Source: G963708325 sp963708325
GTDB lineage: Bacteria; Actinomycetota; Thermoleophilia; Solirubrobacterales; 70-9
Direction of reading: 5' to 3'
Assembly: GCA_963708325.1 (NCBI GenBank)
Contig: OY970203.1
Location: 930,001-994,000, forward strand
Length of the DNA: 64,000 nucleotides
Made by a program: the position numbers and the translations under genes. Position 1 is the first letter of the stretch. Each line of letters begins with the position of its first letter. Below, one piece after another: positions 17,177-25,703 of this stretch. The notes below the pieces were generated by a model. The model searched no databases, was not told the DNA's origin, and was given only the letters and a program-made list of their open reading frames with translations.

Positions 17177-18403
17177 ATGGAGACGAAGGCCCCGACACCG
17201 CCCGTCCGCTCGGATGCGCCGTCGCCCCCGGCGCCGCCAGCCCCGAAACAGCGCCGCCAGCGGGTCGCCTATCTCGACAACCTGAAGCTGCTGCTGGTGG
17301 CGGTGATCATCTTCGGCCACGGCGCCCTCGCCTACGGCGACCTGGAGAGCGCCTGGCCCTACCAGGACGTCCAGGAGGTCCAGCTCGGGGCGGTCAGCAA
17401 CGTCGCGCTGGCGGCGATCGTGATCCCCGCCGCCCTGTTCGCGATGGGCCTGTTCTTCCTGATCTCCGGGCTGGTCACGCCCGGATCGCTGGCGCGCAAG
17501 GGACCGCGCACCTTCGCCCGCGACCGCCTCGTCCGGCTCGGCGTGCCGCTGTTGGCATGGACGCTCGTGGTCTGGCCCGGCGCGATCTGGATGGCGCACC
17601 TGGCGGCCGGCGAGACCCACTCGTTCATCACCCAGTTCAGGGATTCCGATCCCGCCCTCGACACCGGCCCGATGTGGTTCGTCGAGGTGCTGCTGATCTA
17701 CTCGCTCGCCTACGCAGGCTGGCGATATTGGCGCGGCCGCCGCGCCGACCGGGACGATCCCGGCGCCGCCCCGGATCGCCGCGCGCCGCTGTCCGGGCGC
17801 ACGCTCGTCGCGCTCGCCGCCGCGGTCTCGGTGGCCACCGTGCTGGTGCGCCCGCTCTTTCCGGCCGCCAGCGGCCAGATCGGCCAGTCGCACCTGTGGC
17901 AGTGGCCCCAGTTCGTGGCGATGTTCGGGCTCGGAATAGTCGCCGCCCAGCGCCGCTGGCTGGAACCGGTGCCCGACCGGATCCGCCACGGTTGCGGCAT
18001 CGCCGCGCTCGGCGGCATCGCGGGCTGGATGGTGCTGGCCGCGGCGATGGCCGCCACCGGCGTCGACGGGGGGGTGCTGTTCGACCCCGGACTGCACTGG
18101 GCATCGCTGACGATGGCCGCACTCGAGGGCCCGCTCGCCGTGGGCACGTCGGTGTGGCTGCTCGGCATGGCGCAGCGGCGCCTCGATCGGCGCCCGGGAC
18201 CGCTCGGCCGCGCGATGGCGCGCAGCGCCTATGCCGCCTTCGTGCTCCAGGGGGTCGTGCTGATCGGGCTGATGATCGCGATGCGGCCGCTCGGCGTTCC
18301 CGCCGAGGTGAAGGCGCTCACGGTGGCGTGCCTGGGGGTGGCGGGCTCGTTCGCGCTCGCCTGGCTGCTCGTCACCCGTACCCGGGCAGGCCGGGTGCTC
18401 TAG
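17177..18403 (+). CDS. Acyltransferase 3-family membrane protein
   Basis: 408 residues with about ten membrane helices. The first helix carries the conserved histidine in IIFGHGALAYG, and RDRLVRLGVPLLAW is the arginine-rich cytoplasmic motif of acyltransferase-3 (OafB/OpgC-like) proteins. These move acyl groups onto sugars, glycans or lipids across the membrane. A short proline-rich N-terminus precedes the first helix. The gene stands alone; its substrate cannot be inferred. The start ATG at 17177 is well placed relative to the first helix. Confidence 0.85.
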   Translation: METKAPTPPVRSDAPSPPAPPAPKQRRQRVAYLDNLKLLLVAVIIFGHGALAYGDLESAWPYQDVQEVQLGAVSNVALAAIVIPAALFAMGLFFLISGLVTPGSLARKGPRTFARDRLVRLGVPLLAWTLVVWPGAIWMAHLAAGETHSFITQFRDSDPALDTGPMWFVEVLLIYSLAYAGWRYWRGRRADRDDPGAAPDRRAPLSGRTLVALAAAVSVATVLVRPLFPAASGQIGQSHLWQWPQFVAMFGLGIVAAQRRWLEPVPDRIRHGCGIAALGGIAGWMVLAAAMAATGVDGGVLFDPGLHWASLTMAALEGPLAVGTSVWLLGMAQRRLDRRPGPLGRAMARSAYAAFVLQGVVLIGLMIAMRPLGVPAEVKALTVACLGVAGSFALAWLLVTRTRAGRVL

Positions 18404-18418
18404 GCAGCGGCCCTGCGG

Positions 18419-18796
18419 TCAGCCGGCGTCGGCGACGCGCCCGCGCGCCTTGTGGACGGCCGTCACCGTGGTGCGGATCGCGCGGGCGATCTCGCCGTTG
18501 GAGCGGCCGGGGTTGCGCTCGACCTCGAACTCGACCAGGGCGTCCCTGCGCGCCTTGGCGCGGTCGGCGTTGCTGGCGTTGAGCGGGATGTCCGTCAGGC
18601 CGGCTTCCCCGGCCAGGGCGCGGCGACAGCCGAGACAGAAGACCTCGTCGCCATCCTCGCTCCAGTTGGCCGGCCGGGCCGGGCTCTCGTGCCCCGGCAT
18701 CCGCGTCGCGGTCACGCCGCAGCGGTCGCAGGTCCAGGGTTGCGCCGGCGCGCTAACACCCTCGCCCCCGCCGGGCGGATCGGAAAGGCTGCTCAT
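18419..18796 (-). CDS. Small protein with zinc-ribbon-like cysteines and a HTH-like C-terminus
   Basis: 125 residues. Two CxxC pairs (CDRCG near residue 23 and CLGC near 54) suggest a zinc ribbon. The C-terminal part, SNGEIARAIRTTVTAVHKARGRV, looks like a helix-turn-helix of the sort that reads DNA. A regulator is possible but unproven. It converges with the acyltransferase gene. No close family is recognised. Confidence 0.6.
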   Translation of the reverse strand: MSSLSDPPGGGEGVSAPAQPWTCDRCGVTATRMPGHESPARPANWSEDGDEVFCLGCRRALAGEAGLTDIPLNASNADRAKARRDALVEFEVERNPGRSNGEIARAIRTTVTAVHKARGRVADAG

Positions 18797-18888
18797 CGTC
18801 GCTCCTTGCCCCTAAGGGAACAGGTCGCGCGACGCAAGAAGGGGGAGATCCGCCGAGCGATGCTTCAACACACAGGATAGCGCCCGGG

Positions 18889-19980
18889 TCAGCCGCAGAC
18901 GCGGCGTCGCAGCGTCGACGCGGGGGTGCCGTTCGGATAGAGGGCGATCCGCCCGGCGCGCTGGTCGGCCAGGGCGCGCGGGCCGCCGAGGTAGGCGGTC
19001 ACGCCGCAGTCGCGGGCCAGCCACAGCTCCAGCCAGGCCATTGCGTAGCGCTGGTATAGGCGCAGGTTGGCGACGGACTGCGGCGTCCCGATCGTGCTCG
19101 GGTCCTCGACGTCCTCGTGCACGGAGCCGACGACCCGCAGGCCGAGCTTGGCAGTCGCGCTGGTCAGCTCCGGGTACTGCTGCGGCGCCACCAGGGTGCA
19201 GTCGCTGCCCATCGTGTAGTTGCACATCACCGGGTGCTGGTTCTCCTCGCTGGCGAGGTCGATCGTCGGCGCCGTCACCCCGTGCGACTCGGGCAGAGAG
19301 GAGTCGATCGTGTAGTCGCCGAGGCGCTCGTCGGAGGGGTCGAGCAGGACCAGGGCCGACAGGCGCGGGCCCTCCGTGCGCGACCGCACCGCCGCGAAGG
19401 TGGCGTGGTAGGCGCCGAGCGAGTGGCCGGCGATCGCCAGCCGGCGCCGATCCACCCTGCCGCGCAGCGGCGACCCCGCGACCGCGTTCTGGGCGATCGC
19501 CCAGCGCAGGACGCGGAGGATGTCCTCGCTGTTCACCTGCGAGCTGAGGTCGATCAGGTCGGCCGGCTGGTCGAGCGACGGCGTCGCCGCCAGCGAGGAG
19601 CCGGCGCGGCGGTCGGAGACGATCGCGACGAAGCCGCGCGAGGCCAGCCTGCGGCCCCAGCCCGACAGGGGGAACTCGCGCAGCGTGCCCGGCCAGGCGT
19701 GCGAGATCTGGACGAGCGGGTAGGGGCCGCCACGGGCGGGGACGTAGAGGTCGGCCGCCACCGTCGGAAAGACGCCCTCGGGACCGCCGGGATCGGGCGG
19801 CACCGGGATCTGGACGTGGCTGACCTGGACCGGCAGCGGGCCGAAGCTCTCCGGCCGCGCCTGCGCCGCCGACGCGGCCGCGACCAGCAGCAGCGTCAGC
19901 GCGGCAACGAGGCCGGCGGCGAAGCCGCGAGCCGGCCGAGCCACGGCTCGGCGCGGTGAAATGGCGCTCTCCCGCCCCAT
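18889..19980 (-). CDS. Secreted alpha/beta hydrolase (lipase/chlorophyllase-like)
   Basis: 363 residues with a twin-arginine-like N-terminus (PRRAVARPARGFAAG) and a hydrophobic signal segment to about residue 40. The nucleophile elbow is GHSLGAYH near residue 185. Downstream acidic and histidine residues (VLLDPSDE; VGSVHEDVEDP) could complete the triad. The ISHAWPGTLREFP stretch resembles an oxyanion-hole loop. The fold resembles PET-hydrolase/chlorophyllase-like enzymes, so an exported lipase or esterase is the reasonable call. No operon partner is seen. Confidence 0.75.
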   Translation of the reverse strand: MGRESAISPRRAVARPARGFAAGLVAALTLLLVAAASAAQARPESFGPLPVQVSHVQIPVPPDPGGPEGVFPTVAADLYVPARGGPYPLVQISHAWPGTLREFPLSGWGRRLASRGFVAIVSDRRAGSSLAATPSLDQPADLIDLSSQVNSEDILRVLRWAIAQNAVAGSPLRGRVDRRRLAIAGHSLGAYHATFAAVRSRTEGPRLSALVLLDPSDERLGDYTIDSSLPESHGVTAPTIDLASEENQHPVMCNYTMGSDCTLVAPQQYPELTSATAKLGLRVVGSVHEDVEDPSTIGTPQSVANLRLYQRYAMAWLELWLARDCGVTAYLGGPRALADQRAGRIALYPNGTPASTLRRRVCG

Positions 19981-20037
19981 CCGACGCTCACGGTACCTCG
20001 CCGATCCGGCGCGTGCGCAGGTTGATCCGGGCCCTGC

Positions 20038-20943
20038 TCAGCCGCGCGCCGGCGTGAACGCACCGCTCAGGTGCGGCTTCTCGTTCTTTCCGTCGTGCAG
20101 CGCGAACTCCCGCCCGCCGTCCACAGCCCACGACGCGAAGCTCATCCTGCCCGGGATCGCCACCGGCAGCTTGAACCGGACGTCCACCTCGAAGCGCTCG
20201 GGCATCAGGGCCTCGAGCGCGGCGAGGCAGCGGGCCTTCAGCCACATCCCGTGGGCGATCATGCCCGGCATCCCGAACATGCGGGCGCTGAGGGGGTGCA
20301 TGTGGATCGGGTTGCGGTCGCCGGAGACGTCGGCGTAGCGGCGGCCGATGTCGCCGGGGAGCTTCCAGACGGCCTGCGGGCGCGGCGGCTCGGGGCGCTC
20401 CTCGCGCTCGCGATCACGCGACCCCCCGCCGTCGCCGCCCGACGAGCCGCCGTTCTCCTTGCGCAGGTAGGTGCTGCGGCTGCGCCACGCAGCCTCTCCC
20501 CCGACCCGCGCCTCGGCGACGACGTCGAACTGGGTGCCGCGGTCGTGCGGGCGAAGGTCGTCGGTCCGCACGCGCATCTCCAGCCGCTCCTCGACGCGCA
20601 GCGGGCGCAGCTGCTCGATCCGGTTGCGGACGTGCACCATCCCGATCACGGGGAAGGGGAAGTCCGAGGCCGTCATCAGCTTCATCGACAGCGGAAACGC
20701 CAGCAGGTGCGGATAGGTCGGCGGCAGAACGTCGCGCTGGGGGAAGCCGCAGACGCGGTCGTAGGTCGTCAGCCGGTCGCGGTCGATCTCGATCTCGCCC
20801 AGGACCAGCTCCTCGTCGGGCAGCTTCGGCTCGCCGCCGCCGAGTCCGGGCAGCTTGCCCAGCACCCCCCGCCCCGCTCCCAGCACCGCCCGCGGATACA
20901 GCGTCCGCAGGCTCGGCGCCGACGACAGCTCCCGCACCGCCAC
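20038..20943 (-). CDS. htdX: 3-hydroxyacyl-thioester dehydratase, MaoC/HtdX-like
   Basis: 301 residues with a double hot-dog layout: an N-terminal half (about 40-150) and a C-terminal MaoC-like half with GDRNPIHMHPLSARMFGM, where D and H form the hydratase-2 catalytic pair, followed by IAHGMWLKARCL. A glycine/serine-rich linker joins the halves. The enzyme dehydrates (3R)-hydroxyacyl thioesters. Only 4 bp separate it from fabG4 upstream, and the order htdX-fabG4 facing fadA2 is that of Rv0241c-Rv0242c-Rv0243 in M. tuberculosis, which supports the name. Confidence 0.8.
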   Translation of the reverse strand: MAVRELSSAPSLRTLYPRAVLGAGRGVLGKLPGLGGGEPKLPDEELVLGEIEIDRDRLTTYDRVCGFPQRDVLPPTYPHLLAFPLSMKLMTASDFPFPVIGMVHVRNRIEQLRPLRVEERLEMRVRTDDLRPHDRGTQFDVVAEARVGGEAAWRSRSTYLRKENGGSSGGDGGGSRDREREERPEPPRPQAVWKLPGDIGRRYADVSGDRNPIHMHPLSARMFGMPGMIAHGMWLKARCLAALEALMPERFEVDVRFKLPVAIPGRMSFASWAVDGGREFALHDGKNEKPHLSGAFTPARG

Positions 20944-20947
20944 GGCG

Positions 20948-22354
20948 CTACGCCCCGAGGAAGCTCTGGCCGCAGACGCGCACGACGTTGCCGTTGACGC
21001 CGGCCGATCCCGGGCTCGCCAGCCAGGCGACGGTCTCGGCCACGTCCACCGGCAGGCCGCCCTGGGTGAGGCTGTTCATCCGCCGGCCGGCCTCGCGCGT
21101 GGTGATCGGCATCGCCGCGGTCATCTTCGTCTCGATGAAGCCCGGGGCAACCGCGTTGATCGTCGCGGGGCGCTCCGCCACCACCGGCGCCAGCGACTCG
21201 GCCACGCCGATCACCCCCGCCTTGCTGGTCGCGTAGTTCGCCTGGCCGCGGTTGCCGGCGATGCCGCTGACCGAGGCGACGCCGACGATCCGGCCCTGCT
21301 GGCGCAGCACGTTCTCGCCGAGCAGCAGGTCGTTGATCCGGATCTGGCTCTCCAGGTTGATCGCCATCACCGTGTCCCACTCCTCCTCGCTCATCTTGCC
21401 GAGCGTGCGATCGCGGGTGACGCCGGCGTTGTGGACGACGACGTCGGCGCCGCCGTGGCGCTCGCGCATGTGGTCGGCGATCGTGCGGGGGGCGTCGTCG
21501 CCGGTGATGTCGAGCTGGAGCGCCGAGCCGCCCACCCTGTTGGCCACCTCGGCGAGCGCCTCGCCCTGCGCCGGCACGTCGAGGCAGACGACGTGGGCGC
21601 CGTCGCGGGCCAGCACCTCGGCGATCGTCTCGCCGATCCCGCGCGAGGCGCCGGTGACCAGCGCCGCGCGGCCGTCCAGCGGCCGCTCCCAGTCGGCGGG
21701 CAGCGGCGGCTCGACCGCCGCCAGCCGCGGCGCCTGGCCGGAGACGTAGGCGGAGCGGGCGGAGAGGAAGAAGCGAAGCGTGGACTCGAGCGCGTGCTCG
21801 GCGCCGGGGGCGGCGTAGACGAGGTTGGCGGTGGCTCCCCTGCTCCCCACCTCCTTGCCGGCGGAGCGGACGAAGCCCTCCAGCGCCCGCTGGGCGATGG
21901 CGTGGGCGGGCTCCTCGCACAGCTCGGGTTGCGTTCCCAGGATGACGAGGCGGCCGCAGCGCTCGATCTGCCAGATCACCGGGTGGAAGAACTCGTAGAG
22001 CGACCGCAGGCCGGCGACCTCACGGATCCCGGAGGCGTCGAACACCAGCGCGGCGAAGCGGCGGTCGCCGTTCGCCTCCGGGCTCCAGGCGCTGGCGCGG
22101 GCGCCCGCCCGCTGGCCGGCCCCGCGCGCCTCGGGCCCCGGCGCCACCGACACCTCGGCGTCCACGGAGCGCAGCGTCTCCGCCACGGCGTCCACGAACA
22201 GGCCCCCCGGCGCCGCCCCGAGCAGCGCCGACCCGTCCAGGACCGGCTGGCCCGGCTCGTAGCGGCGCAGGGGCGGCGGCGCCGGCAGCCCCAGCCGCTT
22301 CGTGAACATGCGCCCGGGCGCCGAATTGGCGAAGGACTGGTATCTATCGGTCAT
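20948..22354 (-). CDS. fabG4: High-molecular-weight 3-oxoacyl reductase FabG4
   Basis: 468 residues. The C-terminal half is a classical short-chain dehydrogenase: TGASRGIGE as nucleotide site near residue 235, HNAG, and a Ser...YATSKAG catalytic set. The N-terminal half (about 1-210) is a degenerate flavodoxin-like Rossmann domain, the mark of the HMW FabG4 type, which uses NADH to reduce 3-oxoacyl-CoA. Translated just ahead of the dehydratase (4-bp gap), it would feed it. Divergent from fadA2 across 44 bp. Confidence 0.87.
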   Translation of the reverse strand: MTDRYQSFANSAPGRMFTKRLGLPAPPPLRRYEPGQPVLDGSALLGAAPGGLFVDAVAETLRSVDAEVSVAPGPEARGAGQRAGARASAWSPEANGDRRFAALVFDASGIREVAGLRSLYEFFHPVIWQIERCGRLVILGTQPELCEEPAHAIAQRALEGFVRSAGKEVGSRGATANLVYAAPGAEHALESTLRFFLSARSAYVSGQAPRLAAVEPPLPADWERPLDGRAALVTGASRGIGETIAEVLARDGAHVVCLDVPAQGEALAEVANRVGGSALQLDITGDDAPRTIADHMRERHGGADVVVHNAGVTRDRTLGKMSEEEWDTVMAINLESQIRINDLLLGENVLRQQGRIVGVASVSGIAGNRGQANYATSKAGVIGVAESLAPVVAERPATINAVAPGFIETKMTAAMPITTREAGRRMNSLTQGGLPVDVAETVAWLASPGSAGVNGNVVRVCGQSFLGA

Positions 22355-22398
22355 CTCGCGTTTGCTACCCAGGCCCGCGGGCAGATAACAATTCGACG
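22355..22398. promoter_or_regulatory. Compact divergent promoter region between fabG4 and fadA2
   Basis: Only 44 bp separate the starts of two genes read in opposite directions, so any promoters must overlap or lie within the coding starts. A CCCGCGGGC palindrome lies in the middle and could be an operator. No TetR gene is adjacent. Confidence 0.4.
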
Positions 22399-23679
22399 AT
22401 GACTGCCAACGGCCGGCGAGCGGCGATCATCGGCGGCAACCGTATCCCGTTCGCGCGGTCGAACGGGTCCTACGCCGAGGTCTCCAACCAGGACATGCTC
22501 ACCCAGGCGCTCGACGGCCTGGTGGCGCGCTTCGGCCTGCAGGGCGAGCGGCTGGGCGAGGTGGTGGGCGGCGCCGTGCTCAAGCACAGCCGCGACTTCA
22601 ACCTCACCCGCGAGTGCGTGCTGGGCGGCGCCCTGGACCGCACCACCCCGGCCTACGACGTCCAGCAGGCCTGCGACACCAGCCTGGAGGCGACGATCCT
22701 GGTCGCCAACAAGGTCGCGCTCGGCCAGATAGAGAGCGCGATCGCCTCCGGCGTGGACACGACCAGCGACGCCCCGATCGAGGTGAACGAGGACCTCGCC
22801 CGCCTCCTGGTGAAGGCGAACGCGGCGAAGGGCACGACCGAGCGGATCAGGCTGCTCGGCCATCTGCGCCCGGGCCAGATCGTCCCCCAGATCCCCCGCA
22901 ACGCCGAGCCGCGTACGGGCCTGTCGATGGGCGAGCACGCGGCGATCACGGCGAAGGAGTGGGACGTCGGCCGGATGGAGCAGGACGAGCTGGCCGCCGC
23001 CAGCCACCGCAACCTGGCCGCCGCCTACGACCGCGGCTTTTTCGACGACCTGCTCATCCCCTACCAGGGCCTGTCGCGCGACGAGAACCTGCGCCCCGAC
23101 TCCTCGCCGGAGAAGCTGGCGAAGCTGCGGCCGGTGTTCGGCGACGGCGACGGGGCGACGATGACCGCCGGCAACTCCACCCCGCTCTCCGACGGCGCCG
23201 CCGCGGTGCTGGTGGCGAGCGACGAGTGGGCCGAGCGCCACAGCCTGCCCGTGCAGGCCTGGATCACCGACTCCCAGGCGCACGCGGTGGACTACGTGCA
23301 CGGCAACGACGGCCTGCTGATGGCGCCGGTCTACGCCGTGCCGCGCCTGCTCGAGCGCAACGGCCTCGCCCTGGGGGACTTCGACTACTACGAGATCCAC
23401 GAGGCCTTCGCCTCGCAGGTGCTGGCCACGCTGAAGGCCTGGGAGGACCCCGAGTTCTGCCGCGAGCGGCTCGGCCGCGAAGAGCCGCTGGGCTCGATCG
23501 ACCGCTCCAGGCTGAACGTCAATGGCGGCTCGCTGGCCGCCGGCCACCCCTTCGCCGCCACCGGCGCGCGGATCGTGGCGACGATGGCGAAGCTGCTCGC
23601 CGAGAAGGGATCGGGGCGCGGCCTGATCTCGATCTGCGCCGCCGGCGGCCAGGGCGTCGTCTGCATCATGGAGCGCTAG
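22399..23679 (+). CDS. fadA2: Acetyl-CoA C-acyltransferase (thiolase), FadA2-like
   Basis: 426 residues. The acyl-accepting cysteine lies in VQQACDTSLEA near residue 95. The histidine motif EIHEAFASQ near residue 335 and the C-terminal NGGSLAAGHPFAATGAR plus CAAGGQGV hold the remaining thiolase catalytic residues. The enzyme exchanges acyl and acetyl groups between 3-oxoacyl-CoA and CoA. It lies 9 bp before the acyl-CoA dehydrogenase, so the two are probably co-transcribed, and it faces fabG4/htdX as in the mycobacterial cluster. Together the four encode a complete beta-oxidation or elongation-like set. Confidence 0.9.
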   Translation: MTANGRRAAIIGGNRIPFARSNGSYAEVSNQDMLTQALDGLVARFGLQGERLGEVVGGAVLKHSRDFNLTRECVLGGALDRTTPAYDVQQACDTSLEATILVANKVALGQIESAIASGVDTTSDAPIEVNEDLARLLVKANAAKGTTERIRLLGHLRPGQIVPQIPRNAEPRTGLSMGEHAAITAKEWDVGRMEQDELAAASHRNLAAAYDRGFFDDLLIPYQGLSRDENLRPDSSPEKLAKLRPVFGDGDGATMTAGNSTPLSDGAAAVLVASDEWAERHSLPVQAWITDSQAHAVDYVHGNDGLLMAPVYAVPRLLERNGLALGDFDYYEIHEAFASQVLATLKAWEDPEFCRERLGREEPLGSIDRSRLNVNGGSLAAGHPFAATGARIVATMAKLLAEKGSGRGLISICAAGGQGVVCIMER

Positions 23680-23688
23680 GGGCGGGCG

Positions 23689-25056
23689 ATGGGCTTCAAC
23701 ATGGAGCTCACACCGGCGCAGCACAGCCTGATCGAGCGCACCCACCGCTTCGCCGCCGATGTCGTGCGGCCGGTGGCCGAGGAGTACGACCGCAAGGAGG
23801 AGTTCCCCTGGCCGGTGCTGGAGAAGGCGGCCGAGGAGGGCTTCTACAACCCGCTCTTCTACCGCGACCTGATCACCGACCCCACCGGGCTCTCGCTGCC
23901 GCTGTTCATGGAGGAGCTGTTCTGGGGCTGCGCCGGAATCGGGCTGGCGATCGTGATGCCGGCGCTGGCGCTGTCGGCGCTCGCCCAGGCGGCGGCGCCC
24001 GAGCAGCTGGTCAAGTGGGCGCCGCAGTTCTTCGGCGAGCCCGGGGACCTCAAGCTGGCGGCGCTGGCGGTGTCGGAGCCGCAGGGCGGAAGCGACGTCG
24101 GCGCGCTGCGCACCCGGGCGCGGCGCGACGGCGACGAGTGGGTGATCGACGGCCACAAGATGTGGATCGGAAACGGCGGGATCGCCGACGTCCACGTCGT
24201 CAACGCGTCGGTGGAGCCCGAGCTGGGCACCAAGGGGCAGGCGCTGTTCGTCGTTCCCGGCGGGACGCCGGGGCTGGAGCTGGTGCGCAAGCTGGAGAAG
24301 CTGGGCTGCCGCGCCTCCCACACCGCCGAGATCCGCTTCGAGGGCTGCCGCATTCCTGCCGACCACCTGCTCGGCGGCGACGAGCGCCTGGAGCGGCGGC
24401 TGGAGAAGGCGCGCAAGGGCGAGGGCCGCTCGGCGGCGCTGGGGGCGTTCGAGCAGACGCGGCCGATGGTCGCCGCCCAGGCGCTGGGGGTCGCGCGGGC
24501 GGCGTTCGAGTTCGCCTGCGACTACGCCGGCGGCCGCGAGGCGTTCGGCGGGCCGATCATCGAGAAGCAGGGGATCGGCTTCCCGCTCGCCGACGTCGCG
24601 GTCGAGCTGGACGCCGCGCGGATGCTCACCTGGCGGGCGGCCTGGATGGCGGCCCAGGGGATCGACTTCCACCTCGCCGAGGGCTCGATGTCGAAGCTGG
24701 CGGCCTCCGAGGTGGCGGTGCGCGCCACCGAGCGCGCGATCCAGGTGTGTGGCGGCTGGGGATACATCCGCGACCTGCCGGTGGAGAAGTGGTACCGCGA
24801 CGCCAAGCTCTACACGATCTTCGAGGGCACCTCGGAGATCCAGCGCCTCGTGATCGGCCGCACCCTGCCCGAGGCCGGCCCCGCCGGGCCGCTGCACCAC
24901 CGCCTGCCCGAGAAGGAGGGGATCGGCAGCGTGCTCGGCCGCGGCACCCCGGCGCGGGCGCAGGCGGGGATGGCGCTGCTGCGCCTGGCCAGCATCACCC
25001 CGGAGGCGCTGATGCGCCTGCCCGGCAGGGTGCTGTCGCCGCCGCGGAAGAAGTAG
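23689..25056 (+). CDS. Acyl-CoA dehydrogenase
   Basis: 455 residues of the usual family fold: N-terminal helical domain to about 120, beta domain with ALAVSEPQGGSDVGALRTRA (the FAD/substrate loop), then the C-terminal helices. The EGTSEIQRLVIGR segment is a family signature. The catalytic base is typically a glutamate near this region, here IFEGTSEIQ. It oxidises acyl-CoA to enoyl-CoA. Mycobacterial clusters place FadE5 (about 611 residues) next to FadA2; this protein is shorter and of the ordinary type, so the position is conserved but the enzyme is not FadE5 itself. Confidence 0.9.
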   Translation: MGFNMELTPAQHSLIERTHRFAADVVRPVAEEYDRKEEFPWPVLEKAAEEGFYNPLFYRDLITDPTGLSLPLFMEELFWGCAGIGLAIVMPALALSALAQAAAPEQLVKWAPQFFGEPGDLKLAALAVSEPQGGSDVGALRTRARRDGDEWVIDGHKMWIGNGGIADVHVVNASVEPELGTKGQALFVVPGGTPGLELVRKLEKLGCRASHTAEIRFEGCRIPADHLLGGDERLERRLEKARKGEGRSAALGAFEQTRPMVAAQALGVARAAFEFACDYAGGREAFGGPIIEKQGIGFPLADVAVELDAARMLTWRAAWMAAQGIDFHLAEGSMSKLAASEVAVRATERAIQVCGGWGYIRDLPVEKWYRDAKLYTIFEGTSEIQRLVIGRTLPEAGPAGPLHHRLPEKEGIGSVLGRGTPARAQAGMALLRLASITPEALMRLPGRVLSPPRKK

Positions 25057-25097
25057 CGCCCGCGCCGGCCGCGGCACGGACGCGACGCGGAGTCGAA

Positions 25098-25134
25098 GCA
25101 TTCTGTGTGCATTCTGTAGTGCAAAACGCGCTAC
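25098..25134. promoter_or_regulatory. Putative operator/promoter of the toxin-antitoxin pair
   Basis: GCATTCTGT is repeated at 25098-25106 and 25109-25117, 11 bp apart (one helical turn), and is followed by an imperfect inverted repeat GTAGTGC/GCGCTAC around AAAAC. The site lies just before the antitoxin gene and is AT-rich for this genome. Antitoxins of the ribbon-helix-helix class bind such repeats; this is inference. Confidence 0.5.
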
Positions 25135-25144
25135 GGTTGTCGAG

Positions 25145-25393
25145 ATGGCCGCAATCCCACCGCTGTCGCTCCGCCTGGGCCGCGACGGTCTGAGCGCGCT
25201 CGACGAGATCGCCCGCCGTCGTGGCATCACCCGCGCCGAGGCCGCCCGTCAGGCGATCGCCGAAACCGCGCAACGCGAACGGCGCAGGGCTGGGCTGGCG
25301 GCGGAGGCAAGGCGGCTGATGCAGGATCGCGCCTACGTCCGGGAGGCGCGGGAGGTCGCCGCGCTGATGGAGCAGCTGCGTGGTCCGCGCTGA
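25145..25393 (+). CDS. Ribbon-helix-helix antitoxin
   Basis: 82 residues. Residues 4-45 (LSLRLGRDGLSALDEIARRR followed by TRAEAARQAI) fit a CopG/MetJ ribbon-helix-helix DNA-binding fold. The charged C-terminal tail would bind the toxin. It overlaps the toxin gene by 14 bp, a usual sign of a co-regulated pair. Confidence 0.75.
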   Translation: MAAIPPLSLRLGRDGLSALDEIARRRGITRAEAARQAIAETAQRERRRAGLAAEARRLMQDRAYVREAREVAALMEQLRGPR

Positions 25394-25697
25394 CGTCCAC
25401 GCGATCAAGCTCCCCCGCCGCGGCGGCCGCGTCCAGCGAGGCCGGCGCTACGCGGTGATCGTCCAGGCCGACGACCTGCTCGAGCTCTCCACTGCGGTCG
25501 TCTGCCCCACCTCCACCTCCGCGCCCGCGGCGAGCTTTCACCCGGAGATCGAGATCGGCGACGAGTCGACGAGGGTGCTCTGCGAGATGGTCGGGGCGGT
25601 TGACAGCCGCGCGCTCGGGGGGCACGTGGGGCACCTGACGCCTGCCGAGCTGCGCGACGTCGAAGAAGCCTTGCTTCTCGTCCTTGATCTTGCCTGA
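25380..25697 (+). CDS. PemK/MazF-type toxin
   Basis: 105 residues starting with GTG inside the antitoxin gene. The SH3-like barrel pattern of PemK/MazF is visible: RGGRVQRGRRYAVIVQ, then VVCPTSTS and the late VLCEMVGAVD. This class cleaves mRNA as an endoribonuclease. Length is normal, with no sign of damage. The pair occurs just after the fatty-acid genes and before an oppositely oriented hydrolase. Confidence 0.78.
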   Translation: MVRADVHAIKLPRRGGRVQRGRRYAVIVQADDLLELSTAVVCPTSTSAPAASFHPEIEIGDESTRVLCEMVGAVDSRALGGHVGHLTPAELRDVEEALLLVLDLA

Positions 25698-25703
25698 GGT
25701 TGC

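Noticed and set aside
22351..25230. A minus-strand open frame of about 960 codons opposite fadA2 and the acyl-CoA dehydrogenase
   Set aside because: Composition is rich in R, G, H and V with no domain, and both plus-strand genes show intact catalytic motifs. High GC content explains the long frame.
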